Positions 19,111 through 27,901 of a DNA stretch of 64,000 nt are shown in pieces. Within the stretch, counting starts at the first letter, position 1, and each line of letters opens with the position of its first letter. A program made the translations under genes and the position numbers. This DNA is from Hyphomicrobiales bacterium (lineage in GTDB: Bacteria; Pseudomonadota; Alphaproteobacteria; Rhizobiales; Devosiaceae), in NCBI GenBank assembly GCA_004144345.1, contig SEEL01000001.1, positions 1 through 64,000 of the forward strand. Reading direction: 5' to 3'. The notes beneath the pieces are model-generated. The model had not been told where the DNA came from. It made no database searches and worked only from the letters and a program-made list of their open reading frames with translations.

Positions 19111-19892
19111 GATGGCGTGTGGGTGACCGGTGCGTAGACGGACTGCAACATGCGGTCCCAGCGGACATTGGCCGGCCACTGCCAGATCTGCCACGGGGGC
19201 AGATTGTCCTTGATGGAGAAGAAGCGCGCCTCGGCCTTTCCGATGAGGTTGATGGCGGGCACGTAGCCGACCTGACGCAGGACGCGGCTGTCGGCCGAGC
19301 GGTCGCGATTGTCGCCCATCATGAAGTAGTGGCCCGGCGGCACGGTGTATTCGGCGGTGTTGTCGAGCGACTGATCGTCGGACACTTCCTGGATGGTGTG
19401 GGTCACGCCATTGGGCAGGGTTTCGCGATAGAGCGTCACCGGGACGGTGTTGGAGTAGGAATCCTTGTCCTCGCCGGTACCGATCTCCTCGCGCTGGACC
19501 AGGGTGCCGTTGATGTAGAGGCGCCCTTCCTTCATCTGGATCTTGTCGCCGGGCATGCCGATGATGCGCTTGATGTAGTCCTCGCCGCTCGGCTCGTTGT
19601 GGAACACGGCGACATCGCCCTGCTGCGGTTCGGAGAACTGCAGCAGGCGGTCACCCAGCGGCACCGGGATGGGGAAGGAATATTTGCCGAGGCCCCAGGT
19701 GAATTTGCTGGCGACGAAATAGTCGCCGATCATCAGGGTCGACTGCATGGAGGCGGTCGGGATGGAAAAGGGCTGGTAGAGGAAGGTCCGGAAGACGAGC
19801 GCGATCAGCAGCGCCTCGACGATCACCACGAAGGTGTCGAGCAGCTCGTTCTTGGCCTTCTTGTTGGCCTTGGTCATGCCAGTCTGGCTCAT
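19107..19892 (-). CDS. lepB: Signal peptidase I
   Basis: LepB removes signal peptides of exported proteins at the periplasmic face of the inner membrane. The 261-residue product has one N-terminal transmembrane segment (about 17-36), the nucleophile Ser in IPTASMQSTL, the general-base Lys in GEDYIKRIIGMPGD, and the box MMGDNRDRSADSR. Single-anchor form, as in most Alphaproteobacteria. It is in the middle of the rsh-pyrE-acpS-lepB-rnc-era run, 55 bp after acpS. Confidence 0.96.
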   Translation of the reverse strand: MSQTGMTKANKKAKNELLDTFVVIVEALLIALVFRTFLYQPFSIPTASMQSTLMIGDYFVASKFTWGLGKYSFPIPVPLGDRLLQFSEPQQGDVAVFHNEPSGEDYIKRIIGMPGDKIQMKEGRLYINGTLVQREEIGTGEDKDSYSNTVPVTLYRETLPNGVTHTIQEVSDDQSLDNTAEYTVPPGHYFMMGDNRDRSADSRVLRQVGYVPAINLIGKAEARFFSIKDNLPPWQIWQWPANVRWDRMLQSVYAPVTHTPS

Positions 19893-19947
19893 TGATTTCC
19901 CCGGGTCCGCCCCGCGGGGCAGTGGTTAGGCGCTTGCGGATAAACGG

Positions 19948-20358
19948 TCAACCTGCCGGTTGGACCGGCAACGCTTCGATGATGACAAAGGCCTGGGCCA
20001 TGCCGCCATCATCGGTGATGGTCAGGTGGATATGAGGTTCATGTCCGGCGGGAACAAGGCGGGCCAGCGCTTTGGCGGCGCCATTGGTCAATTTCATGGT
20101 CGGCTTGCCGCTGGGCAGGTTCACGACGCCGAGATCGCGCCAGTAGACGCCCCAGCTCATGCCGGTGCCAAGGGCCTTGGAACAGGCCTCCTTGGCGGCG
20201 AAACGCTTGGCGTAGGAGGCGGCGCGCTGGGCCCGGCGGTCGGATTTGTTGCGCTCGAGCTCGGTGAAGCAGCGATGGGTGAAGCGCTCGCCATATTTAT
20301 CGAGGGTCTTTTGGACCCGCGAAATGTCGCACAGGTCGTTGCCCAGCCCGACGATCAT
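19948..20358 (-). CDS. acpS: Holo-[acyl-carrier-protein] synthase
   Basis: AcpS transfers 4'-phosphopantetheine from CoA to apo-ACP. The 136-residue product has the magnesium-binding [12 protein letters not shown], the FTELE and [21 protein letters not shown] signature (about 46-66), and the C-terminal [21 protein letters not shown] 20358 overlaps the pyrE stop as ATGA. Confidence 0.96.
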   Translation of the reverse strand: MIVGLGNDLCDISRVQKTLDKYGERFTHRCFTELERNKSDRRAQRAASYAKRFAAKEACSKALGTGMSWGVYWRDLGVVNLPSGKPTMKLTNGAAKALARLVPAGHEPHIHLTITDDGGMAQAFVIIEALPVQPAG

Positions 20359-20939
20359 TGAAGCCCCCGGCTGCCCGGCTTGATGGCCGGAATCGCCGCC
20401 AGTTCGGGCGGCAGCGCGTCGGCCGGATAGGCCGGGACCTTGTAGCGGGTGAGCGAGACCAGCGGCACGCCGATGTCCGCCTCGCCGCCGGAGCGGTCGA
20501 TGAGGCAGGCGGCGGCGACCACGTCAGCGCCGATCTCGCGCAGGCATTCGATACATTCGCGGATGGAGAGGCCGGTCGAGACGATGTCCTCGACCACCAG
20601 CACTTTTTCGCCGGGCTTGATCTCAAAGCCGCGGCGCAGCTGGAAGCGGCCCTCGACGCGCTCGGTGTAAATGGCAGGAACGCCCATGTGGCGGGCGGTC
20701 TCGTAGCCGGGGATGATGCCGCCGACGGCCGGCGAGACGATCTGGCTGACATTGCCATAGCCCTCGGCGCGCAGCTTTTCGGCCAGCGCGCGGCAGAGCT
20801 TTTCGGCCTTCTGCGGGTGCATGAAGACCTTCGCCTTCTGCAGGAAGATCGGCGAGCGGAGGCCGGAGGAGAGGATGAAATGACCCTCCAGCAAGGCTCC
20901 CGAGTCGCGGAACAGGTCGAGCACTTCGTCGGTGGTCAT
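20355..20939 (-). CDS. pyrE: Orotate phosphoribosyltransferase
   Basis: PyrE converts orotate and PRPP to OMP in pyrimidine synthesis. The 194-residue product has [20 protein letters not shown] and the PRPP-binding loop [18 protein letters not shown] (about 118-135). ATG 20939 is chosen because it overlaps the rsh stop (TGATG) and matches the family start; longer in-frame sequence upstream would lie inside rsh. Its stop overlaps acpS. Confidence 0.96.
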   Translation of the reverse strand: MTTDEVLDLFRDSGALLEGHFILSSGLRSPIFLQKAKVFMHPQKAEKLCRALAEKLRAEGYGNVSQIVSPAVGGIIPGYETARHMGVPAIYTERVEGRFQLRRGFEIKPGEKVLVVEDIVSTGLSIRECIECLREIGADVVAAACLIDRSGGEADIGVPLVSLTRYKVPAYPADALPPELAAIPAIKPGSRGLQ

Positions 20940-23221
20940 CAATTGGCTTTCTCGTCGGCTTCGGCGCCGCTCCACTCCGCGATCGCCACGCTTTCGGCTT
21001 CAGCGATGGTGGCGCGGCGGACCTGGCTCAGGCCGTTGGTTAGTTTGAGGGCGGAGAGCACATCGGTGAGCTGGCCCAGATCCCTGACTTCGAGCTCGAA
21101 GATGTTCTTGTGGAAGTCGGGCGAGACGATGCGCATCACCAGATTATGGATGTTCGCCTCGGCGGCGGCAATGGCGGCGGAAATCTGCGCCAGGGCGCCG
21201 GGCCGGTTGGCGACGAGCATCGAGATGGCCACCTTGTAGGGGCGGTTCTCGTGATTGGCGATGTCCCAGCGAACGTCGATCCAGGCGACATCGGAATCAT
21301 GCAGCGCCGCCAGCGCATCGGAATGCACCGGGTAGATCATGATGGGCGCATTGGGCCGCATGATGCCAACGAGGCGGTCGCCGGGGACGACGCCTTCGGG
21401 AGAGATGCTCATCTTGGTCGAAAAGCTGAGCTGGTTGAGCGCGAGCTTGGCATTCTCGCCGGTGGATTGGCCGCCCGGCACGCGGAAGCGGAACAGCTCG
21501 GTGTCGCGCAGCGCGAACCAGCCTTCGGCCTTGTCGGGCTTGGGCAGATCGAGCGTCGACTTCTTGCGGCGCTTGATGCCCTTGGTGGCGGCCAGTTCGG
21601 TGCCGAGGCTTTCGGTATCGATCTTGCCCTCGCCGACCGCGACGAGCAGTTCGCGCTTGTTGGGATGGCCGAGGGCCTTGGCGAGCTTTTCGCCCTCGCT
21701 GTCATCGAGGGTGACGTCCTCGCGCTCCATCAGCGAGAACAGGATGCGCTCGCCCAGCCCGTAGCTGCGCTGCTGCTGAGCGCCGCGGACGGCGCGGCGG
21801 ATGGCGGCGCGGGCCTTGCCGGTGGCGGCGATGGTTTCCCAGTTCGCCGGCGGCATGTGGTTCTGGTCGCGGATGATCTCGACTTCGTCGCCCGATTGCA
21901 GATGGGTGACGAGCGGCATGATGGAGCCGTTGATCTTGGCGCCGACGGTGGTGTCGCCGATGTCGGTGTGGAGGGCGTAGGCGAAATCGATGGGCGTGGC
22001 GCCGCGCGGCAGCGCGATGAGCCGGCCGCGCGGGGTGAAGCAGAACACCTGGTCCTGGAAGAGCTCGAGCTTGGTGTATTCGAGGAAGTCTTCCTTGGTC
22101 GAGCCGGTGGTGATGTGCTCGATGGTCTGGCGCAGCCAGGCGAAGGCCTGGCTTTCGCTCGACAGCTTTTCGAGATCGCCGCGGACCACGCCTTCCTTGT
22201 AGGCGGCATGGGCGGCGATGCCGTATTCGGCGATGCGGTGCATGTCCTCGGTGCGGACCTGCAGTTCGATGCGCTGCCGTCCGAGGCCGACGATGGTGGT
22301 GTGGAGCGAGCGGTAGTCGTTGTGCTTGGGGACCGAGATGTAGTCCTTGAAGCGGCCTGGAACGACCTTCCAATTGGTGTGGACGACACCCAGCGTGCGA
22401 TAGCAATCGGCCAGCGTCGGCACGATGACGCGGAAGCCGATCATGTCGGAGAGCTGCTCGAGCGCGATCTGCTTGCGCTCGATCTTGGTGGCGATCGACC
22501 AGGCAGATTTGACGCGGGCCGAGACGCGGGCGGTGATGCCCTCGGCCTTGAGCTTGGCGACCAGTTCCTGCTTGATGGAATCGATGGTGCTCTTGAACTC
22601 GGCCTGCATTTCGGCGAGCCGGTCGGTGATGGCCTGGTAGTGGTCGGGCTGCAGCGTGCGGAAGGCGAGGTTCTCGAGCTCCGAACGCATATCCTGCATG
22701 CCCATGCGGCCGGCGAGCGGCGCATAGATGTCCATCGTCTCCTGGGCGATCCGCTTCTGCTTGTCGGGCGCCATGAAATCGAGGGTGCGCATGTTGTGCA
22801 GGCGGTCGGCGAGCTTGACCAGCAGCACGCGCACATCGGCGGAGATGGCGAGGAGGAGCTTCCGCAGATTCTCGGCCTGCGCTTCCTCGCGGGTGACCAG
22901 CTGCAGGCGCTCGATCTTGGTGAGGCCGTCAACGATGGCGCCGATTTCGCTGCCGAACAGCTGATCGATCTCGGCGCGGGTGGCGTCGGTATCCTCGATG
23001 GTGTCGTGCAACAGCGCCACCGCAATGGTGGCGTCGTCGAGCTTCAGATCGGTGAGGATCGAGGCGACTTCGAGCGGATGGTTGAAATAGGGATCGCCTG
23101 AGGCGCGCTTTTGCGTGCCATGCTTCTGCATGGCGTAGACATAGGCTTTGTTGAGCAAATTCTCGTCGGCGGCCGGGTTGTAGGCCTGCACTTTCTCGAC
23201 GAGTTCATACTGACGCATCAT
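20939..23221 (-). CDS. rsh: Bifunctional (p)ppGpp synthetase/hydrolase (RelA/SpoT homolog)
   Basis: The single long RSH enzyme of Alphaproteobacteria, making and degrading (p)ppGpp. About 760 residues. Domains in order: HD hydrolase with HDTIED and the [11 protein letters not shown] helix; synthetase with the RFKD motif of bifunctional enzymes ([20 protein letters not shown]); TGS domain; helical linker; C-terminal ACT domain ([20 protein letters not shown]). Both catalytic halves look intact. Start is GTG or ATG within the CATCAT at 23216-23221. It lies 85 bp downstream of rpoZ, but a strong terminator separates them. Confidence 0.95.
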   Translation of the reverse strand: MMRQYELVEKVQAYNPAADENLLNKAYVYAMQKHGTQKRASGDPYFNHPLEVASILTDLKLDDATIAVALLHDTIEDTDATRAEIDQLFGSEIGAIVDGLTKIERLQLVTREEAQAENLRKLLLAISADVRVLLVKLADRLHNMRTLDFMAPDKQKRIAQETMDIYAPLAGRMGMQDMRSELENLAFRTLQPDHYQAITDRLAEMQAEFKSTIDSIKQELVAKLKAEGITARVSARVKSAWSIATKIERKQIALEQLSDMIGFRVIVPTLADCYRTLGVVHTNWKVVPGRFKDYISVPKHNDYRSLHTTIVGLGRQRIELQVRTEDMHRIAEYGIAAHAAYKEGVVRGDLEKLSSESQAFAWLRQTIEHITTGSTKEDFLEYTKLELFQDQVFCFTPRGRLIALPRGATPIDFAYALHTDIGDTTVGAKINGSIMPLVTHLQSGDEVEIIRDQNHMPPANWETIAATGKARAAIRRAVRGAQQQRSYGLGERILFSLMEREDVTLDDSEGEKLAKALGHPNKRELLVAVGEGKIDTESLGTELAATKGIKRRKKSTLDLPKPDKAEGWFALRDTELFRFRVPGGQSTGENAKLALNQLSFSTKMSISPEGVVPGDRLVGIMRPNAPIMIYPVHSDALAALHDSDVAWIDVRWDIANHENRPYKVAISMLVANRPGALAQISAAIAAAEANIHNLVMRIVSPDFHKNIFELEVRDLGQLTDVLSALKLTNGLSQVRRATIAEAESVAIAEWSGAEADEKAN

Positions 23222-23245
23222 AGGGTGCCGCTCTCCGGGCGCGGC

Positions 23246-23277
23246 AAACAAAAAGGCGCCCGAAAGTCCGGGCGCCT
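23246..23277 (-). terminator. Rho-independent terminator of rpoZ
   Basis: A perfect 9-bp stem AGGCGCCCG/CGGGCGCCT (23254-23262 with 23269-23277). On the minus strand it is followed by TTTTTGTTT. It separates rpoZ from rsh. Confidence 0.92.
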
Positions 23278-23305
23278 CAACACTATAGGCCGAGCGGTCG
23301 GCGGA

Positions 23306-23674
23306 TCAATCGTCGCGACGTTCGGGCGGCGCGAGGCTCTCGATGCCGCGCAGCAATTCGTCTTCCGAGATGGTGTCGAAGGTGTCGCCATCGGGATCGG
23401 CGTCGGCATCGAGCAGCGGAGCTGCGTGCTTTTCCGGCTCGTCGACTTCGACGTATTTCTGCAGCGAGTGGATAAGGTCTTCGCGCAGATCCTCGGGGGA
23501 GATGGCGCCATCGCCGATCTCGCGCAGGGACACGACGGGATTCTTGTCGTTGTCGCGGTCGACGGTGATCGCCGCGCCGGCCGAAATCATCCGGGCGCGG
23601 TGGGCGGCCATCAGGACGAGATCGAAGCGGTTGTCGATCTTTTCAATGCAGTCTTCAACGGTGACGCGGGCCAC
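23306..23674 (-). CDS. rpoZ: RNA polymerase omega subunit
   Basis: Omega helps beta' folding and forms part of a ppGpp site. The 122-residue product starts [28 protein letters not shown], the canonical alphaproteobacterial omega. The start is GTG 23674, with GGAG (23681-23684) six bases upstream; the ATG four codons before would put the SD inside the coding region. The acidic C-terminal extension (about 75-122) is typical of Hyphomicrobiales. Followed by a strong terminator. Confidence 0.95.
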   Translation of the reverse strand: MARVTVEDCIEKIDNRFDLVLMAAHRARMISAGAAITVDRDNDKNPVVSLREIGDGAISPEDLREDLIHSLQKYVEVDEPEKHAAPLLDADADPDGDTFDTISEDELLRGIESLAPPERRDD

Positions 23675-23971
23675 GGACGTCTCCAAACGGTGGGGAGTGA
23701 GCGGCCCTCATACACGAGGGATTGTGGCGGTTCAAGGATTGCGGCGCCGCGGGCGGGAAACGCAGCCCTGCAGACGGCCGAGATTGTATCCTGCCTTACG
23801 TTCGGGAACCGAACGAATTGATTTGAAGTGACCCTGAACCCCTGCTATTTCCGGCTGAAACGCGGCATTTTTCGCGCTGAAGGCCTGTTTGTCAGGTGAA
23901 TTTCAGGTTGTGGCTATTAAATTTTTGCTGGGGGGCCTGAGAGGCCGGCCTTCCCGGTCAGGAGAGTCCCT

Positions 23972-24568
23972 ATGTCGATCGATCCACGGGAAAAGGTCGT
24001 CCTTTTCATCGATGGCGCCAATCTTTACGCGACGAGCAAGGCGATAGGGATCGACATCGACTATCGCCGCCTGCTCGCTGAGTTCCAGGCAAAGTCCTAT
24101 CTGCTGCGCGCCTATTACTACACGGCGCTGGTCGAGGATCAGGAATACTCCTCGATCCGGCCGCTGATCGACTGGCTCGACTACAATGGCTTCACCGTCG
24201 TGACGAAGCCGGCCAAGGAATTCACCGATGCCAGCGGACGGCGGAAGATCAAGGGCAGCATGGATATCGAGCTGACCGTGGATGCGCTCGAAATGGCGCC
24301 CCATTACGATCACCTCGTGCTGTTTTCGGGCGATGGCGACTTCACCGCGCTGGTGGCGGCGCTGCAGCGCAAGGGCAAGCGGGTCACCGTGGCCTCGACG
24401 CTGACGACGCCGACGCCGATGATCGCCGACGATCTGCGCCGCCAGGCGGACTTCTTCCTCGATGTGGCGGAACTGGCCAAGACCGTGGGCCGGGCTGCGA
24501 CCGAGCGCCACGAGCGCGCGCCGCACGTTGACCGCACTCCGGTGACCGCCGACGATAAGGGCAAGTGA
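23972..24568 (+). CDS. NYN-domain (LabA/DUF88-type) protein
   Basis: A 198-residue PIN-like protein. The acidic residues of the NYN fold are visible: VVLFIDGANLYA (about 9-20), KGSMDIELTVDALE (about 93-106) and LVLFSGDGDFTALVAAL (about 112-128). NYN domains are predicted metal-dependent RNases. The basic C-terminal tail (TERHERAPHVDRTPVT) is disordered-looking. Orthologs next to rpoZ/rsh are common in Hyphomicrobiales, from memory. AGGAGAG precedes the ATG. The RNA target is unknown. Confidence 0.88.
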   Translation: MSIDPREKVVLFIDGANLYATSKAIGIDIDYRRLLAEFQAKSYLLRAYYYTALVEDQEYSSIRPLIDWLDYNGFTVVTKPAKEFTDASGRRKIKGSMDIELTVDALEMAPHYDHLVLFSGDGDFTALVAALQRKGKRVTVASTLTTPTPMIADDLRRQADFFLDVAELAKTVGRAATERHERAPHVDRTPVTADDKGK

Positions 24569-24589
24569 GTCCCCTGCCCCAAGGTTTCC

Positions 24590-25228
24590 GTGCCGTCGAC
24601 ACAGCCACCACGTGACTGTCCGCTTTGCCCGCGTCTCGTCGCCTTCCGTGAGGAAGCGCAACGACTGCATCCGGATTGGTACAATAATCCCGTGCCCTAT
24701 TGGGGCGACCCGGACGCGAGGCTGATCATCATCGGGCTGGCGCCGGGGCTGAAGGGCGCCAACCGGACCGGGCGGCCGTTCACCGGCGACTATGCGGGCG
24801 ATCTGCTCTACGCGACGCTGCGCAAGATGGGCCTCGCCACGGGCGAATATTCGCAATCGCCCGATGATGGGCTGGAGCTCAAGAACACGCTGATCGCCAA
24901 TGCAGTGGCGTGCGTGCCGCCCGAGAACAAGCCGACCAATGACGAGCAGAAGACCTGCCGGCAGTTCCTGATCAAGCGGCTGGCTGAGCAGCAGCCGAAG
25001 GCCTATCTGGCGCTCGGCCGGATCGCCCATGATTCGCTGCTGGTGTCGTTGGGCGAGAAGCGCTCGGCGCATCCGTTCGGGCATGGGGCCGAGCACGAAC
25101 TGGGCGGCGGCGTGCGGCTGTTCGATAGCTACCATTGCTCGCGCTACAACACGAATACGGGGGTGCTGACGACAGCAATGTTCGAGGATGTGGTGGGCCG
25201 GGCCGCGACGTTTGTGGGCAGCAAGTAG
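24590..25228 (+). CDS. Uracil-DNA glycosylase family 5 (UDGb)
   Basis: A 212-residue iron-sulfur uracil-DNA glycosylase. Motif A is GLAPGLKGANRTGRPFTGDYAG with no catalytic Asp/Asn, as in family 5; motif B is SYHCSRYNTNTG. Four cysteines at 10, 13, 108 and 123 fit the 4Fe-4S cluster of family 4/5 enzymes. Family 5 enzymes remove uracil, hypoxanthine and xanthine from double-stranded DNA. Start GTG 24590 lies 21 bp after the NYN gene, suggesting an operon. Confidence 0.9.
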   Translation: MPSTQPPRDCPLCPRLVAFREEAQRLHPDWYNNPVPYWGDPDARLIIIGLAPGLKGANRTGRPFTGDYAGDLLYATLRKMGLATGEYSQSPDDGLELKNTLIANAVACVPPENKPTNDEQKTCRQFLIKRLAEQQPKAYLALGRIAHDSLLVSLGEKRSAHPFGHGAEHELGGGVRLFDSYHCSRYNTNTGVLTTAMFEDVVGRAATFVGSK

Positions 25229-25315
25229 CGCCGGATCGCGGCGCTACTGACAACGTTGACAGCAACAGGTGAGCAGGCTCACGATCCCCCTGTAACATTC
25301 ATGGGGATACCCAAC

Positions 25316-26203
25316 ATGCATATCGCCAAGGCCGGCATGGCTTTGTTCGTGGCAACTTCAATGGCGTTTACCGCCTCGGCCGTGCTGGCCGAAACCAGCA
25401 CCGACATCACCGTGATGAATGGCGCGCGCGCCGTTCCGGCGACAGTGGTGCTTCCCGATGGCGAAGGGCCCTTCCCCGCCGTGGTGATGAACCACGGCCA
25501 TGGCGGCGGCCGCCAGGAAGGCGGCGGGTTCGGCCGCCTCGCCAAGGCGCTGGCCGACGCCGGCATCGCAACGATCCGCATGGATTTCGCCGGCACGGGC
25601 GACAGCAAGGAGCCCTTCACCGAGGGCTATCTGAGCAACATGATCTCGGATTCGAACGCCAGCCTCGCATACCTCTTGGCGAACTATCCAGTCGATCCGG
25701 CGCGTCTCGGTATCCTCGGCTACAGCCAGGGCGGCCGCATCGCGCTTACGATCGCGCAGACACCGGACAGCCCCTACAAGGCGGTGGGCCTGCTGGCGCC
25801 GTCGGCGAACTGGGGCAAGGAACTCGCAGTGTTCCTCGCCGGCTCGGAGGAAAAGTACGACGCGCTCTACACCGAAGCCTCTTCCGACAAGGGCTATGCC
25901 GACTACACGACGCAATATGGCCAGCAGCAGCAGTTGGGCAAGAAGTGGTTCGATGAACTGCTGGAGTCGCGGCCGCTCGACGGCATCGCTGCCTACAAGG
26001 GCGCGATGCTGGTGGTGCATGGCCACAAGGACACCGTCATCCCGCCAGCGCAGAACGAAGCGGTGGTCGCCGCCTACCCGGCCGCCAGCATCGTGCTCGT
26101 GCCCGACGCCGACCATGGCTATGGCTTCTACAGCGACCAGCCCGCCGTTAGCGCACTGGTTGAGAGTTCGTTCGCCAAGTTCTTCAGCGAGAATCTGAAA
26201 TAG
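25316..26203 (+). CDS. Exported alpha/beta-hydrolase
   Basis: A 295-residue hydrolase with a clear signal peptide (MHIAKAGMALFVATSMAF followed by TASAVLA, cleaved before ETS). The mature domain has oxyanion segment MNHGHGGGRQEGG, nucleophile GYSQGG, acid in HGHKDTVIPP and His in DADHGYGF. ATG 25316 has GGGGAT eight bases upstream; earlier in-frame starts would bury the signal peptide. Likely periplasmic esterase; substrate unknown. Convergent with smpB. Confidence 0.88.
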   Translation: MHIAKAGMALFVATSMAFTASAVLAETSTDITVMNGARAVPATVVLPDGEGPFPAVVMNHGHGGGRQEGGGFGRLAKALADAGIATIRMDFAGTGDSKEPFTEGYLSNMISDSNASLAYLLANYPVDPARLGILGYSQGGRIALTIAQTPDSPYKAVGLLAPSANWGKELAVFLAGSEEKYDALYTEASSDKGYADYTTQYGQQQQLGKKWFDELLESRPLDGIAAYKGAMLVVHGHKDTVIPPAQNEAVVAAYPAASIVLVPDADHGYGFYSDQPAVSALVESSFAKFFSENLK

Positions 26204-26212
26204 GATTCTGGC

Positions 26213-26238
26213 GCCGGCTGGCGGAGACGTCAGCCGGC
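26213..26238. terminator. Hairpin between convergent hydrolase and smpB genes
   Basis: A perfect 8-bp GCCGGCTG/CAGCCGGC stem with a 10-base loop, in the 49-bp gap between convergent stops. There is no strong U-tract on either side, so its terminator role is tentative. Confidence 0.5.
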
Positions 26239-26252
26239 ACTGCTCCCGGCGA

Positions 26253-26735
26253 TCAGCTATGCTTGAGCAGGCGGGACTTTTCGCGGTTCCAGTCGCGGTT
26301 CTTTTCGGTTTCGCGCTTGTCGTAGCTCTTCTTGCCCTTGCCCAGGCCGATCAGGAGCTTCGCCTTGCCGTGCTCGTTGAAGTAGAGCTTCAGCGGCACG
26401 ATGGTGTTGCCGGCGCGCTCGACGCCTTCCGACAGCCGCACCATTTCCTTCTTGTTCACGAGCAGTTTGCGCGGCCGCTTCTCTTCATGGTTGAAGCGGT
26501 TGGCCTGCAGGAATTCGGGAATGTAGGCGTTGATGAGCCAGAGCTCGCCGCGTTCGGGCGAGGCATAGGCTTCGTTGATCTGCGCCTTGCCGGTGCGCAA
26601 CGACTTCACTTCCGACCCGGTCAGCACGATGCCCGCCTCGAGCGTGTCGAGGATTTCATAGTCGTAGCGGGCCCGGCGATTTTCAGTCGCAAGGCCCGTT
26701 ACGATCATCTTGGTCTTGTTGGGTTCTTTGGCCAT
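26253..26735 (-). CDS. smpB: SsrA-binding protein
   Basis: SmpB delivers tmRNA to stalled ribosomes for trans-translation. The 160-residue product has the OB-barrel motifs [39 protein letters not shown] and [31 protein letters not shown] with the basic C-terminal tail. It starts 5 bp after the dapA stop. The dapA-smpB pair is a common Alphaproteobacteria arrangement. Confidence 0.97.
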   Translation of the reverse strand: MAKEPNKTKMIVTGLATENRRARYDYEILDTLEAGIVLTGSEVKSLRTGKAQINEAYASPERGELWLINAYIPEFLQANRFNHEEKRPRKLLVNKKEMVRLSEGVERAGNTIVPLKLYFNEHGKAKLLIGLGKGKKSYDKRETEKNRDWNREKSRLLKHS

Positions 26736-26740
26736 GAAGC

Positions 26741-27622
26741 TTAGTTGGGAAGCAATCCGGCGTGCGACAAGGCAGCGTCGATGGCTTCTTCATTGGCGCG
26801 GGTGATCGGGACGACCGGCAGGCGGAACTCGTTGCGGCAGAGGCCGAGCCGGCTCGCAGCATATTTGATGCCGCCCGGATTGTTCTCGAGGAACAGCGCC
26901 TTGTGCAGCGGGACGAGCTTGTCCTGCAGCATCAGCGCCGCGGCGTAATTGCCCTGCTGGCAGGCGTTCTGGAACTGGGCGCAGAGTTTCGGGGCGACGT
27001 TGGAGGTCACCGAGATGCAGCCATGGCCGCCATGGGCGTTGAAGCCCAGCGCCGTCATGTCCTCGCCCGAGAGCAGGATGAAATCGGGGCCGAGTTTGGT
27101 GCGCGTCAGCGACGCCTTTTCCATGCTGGCGGTGGCGTCCTTGATGCCGATGATGTTGGCATGGGCGTCGCGCAGGCGGGCGATGGTGTCGACGCTGACG
27201 TCGACAACGGTACGGCCCGGCACGGAATAGAGGACGATGGGCAGGGTGGTGGCCTTGGCCACGGCCGAGAAATGCTGGAACAGGCCCTCCTGGGTGGGCT
27301 TGTTGTAATAGGGCACGACGGAGAGCACCGCATCGGCGCCGATTTCCTCGGCGAAGCGGGTCAGCGACACGGCTTCGTCGGTGGAATTGGAGCCGGCACC
27401 GGCGACGACGGGGACGCGGCGATCGGCCACTTCCACGGCGATCTCGATGATGCGGCGGTGCTCTTCATGCGACACGGTGGGGCTTTCGCCCGTGGTGCCG
27501 ACCGGCACGACGCCGTGGCTGCCCTCTTTGATCTGCCAATCCACGAAAGCGGCAAAAGCTTTCTCATCCACGGCCCCGTTGGCAAACGGAGTAAGGAGCG
27601 CCGTGATCGAGCCTCTGAGCAT
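26741..27622 (-). CDS. dapA: 4-hydroxy-tetrahydrodipicolinate synthase
   Basis: DapA condenses pyruvate with aspartate semialdehyde in lysine and diaminopimelate synthesis. The 293-residue TIM-barrel enzyme has [16 protein letters not shown], catalytic Tyr in [17 protein letters not shown], Arg in YSVPGRT and the Schiff-base Lys in [12 protein letters not shown] 27622 ([13 protein letters not shown]) matches the family N-terminus exactly. Confidence 0.97.
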   Translation of the reverse strand: MLRGSITALLTPFANGAVDEKAFAAFVDWQIKEGSHGVVPVGTTGESPTVSHEEHRRIIEIAVEVADRRVPVVAGAGSNSTDEAVSLTRFAEEIGADAVLSVVPYYNKPTQEGLFQHFSAVAKATTLPIVLYSVPGRTVVDVSVDTIARLRDAHANIIGIKDATASMEKASLTRTKLGPDFILLSGEDMTALGFNAHGGHGCISVTSNVAPKLCAQFQNACQQGNYAAALMLQDKLVPLHKALFLENNPGGIKYAASRLGLCRNEFRLPVVPITRANEEAIDAALSHAGLLPN

Positions 27623-27871
27623 TTCGGGGATTTTCCTCGGTTGGGGGTGCGGCAAGCAAGCGATTGGCCGCGGACAGATTGTGGCCGCGGCTTTTCCGCC
27701 CTTTGGCCATAGTCGCGCAACATAGTTCGACCCGTCCGGCGGAACAAGCAGAGAGCCGTCGGGCACCCACAAGGGGCCGGGCGCTGTTAGCGCGACCGGC
27801 GGCCGAACCGCAAGAAATTGTTCACCCTGAGGGGCGACACTCTGGCGGCAAGGGTGGGGGCACCTTGTTGG

Positions 27872-27896
27872 AAGTGTATCGAGGACCAACAGGACG
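27872..27896 (+). promoter_or_regulatory. Inverted repeat before the lytic transglycosylase gene
   Basis: TTGTTGG...CCAACA inverted repeat around a 14-base loop, ending six bases before the ATG at 27902. It could form a leader hairpin covering the ribosome binding region. Weak evidence. Confidence 0.3.
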
Positions 27897-27901
27897 ACAC
27901 C

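Noticed and set aside
21110-23101. A 663-residue plus-strand frame across rsh
   Set aside because: Antisense shadow of rsh with no recognisable domain.
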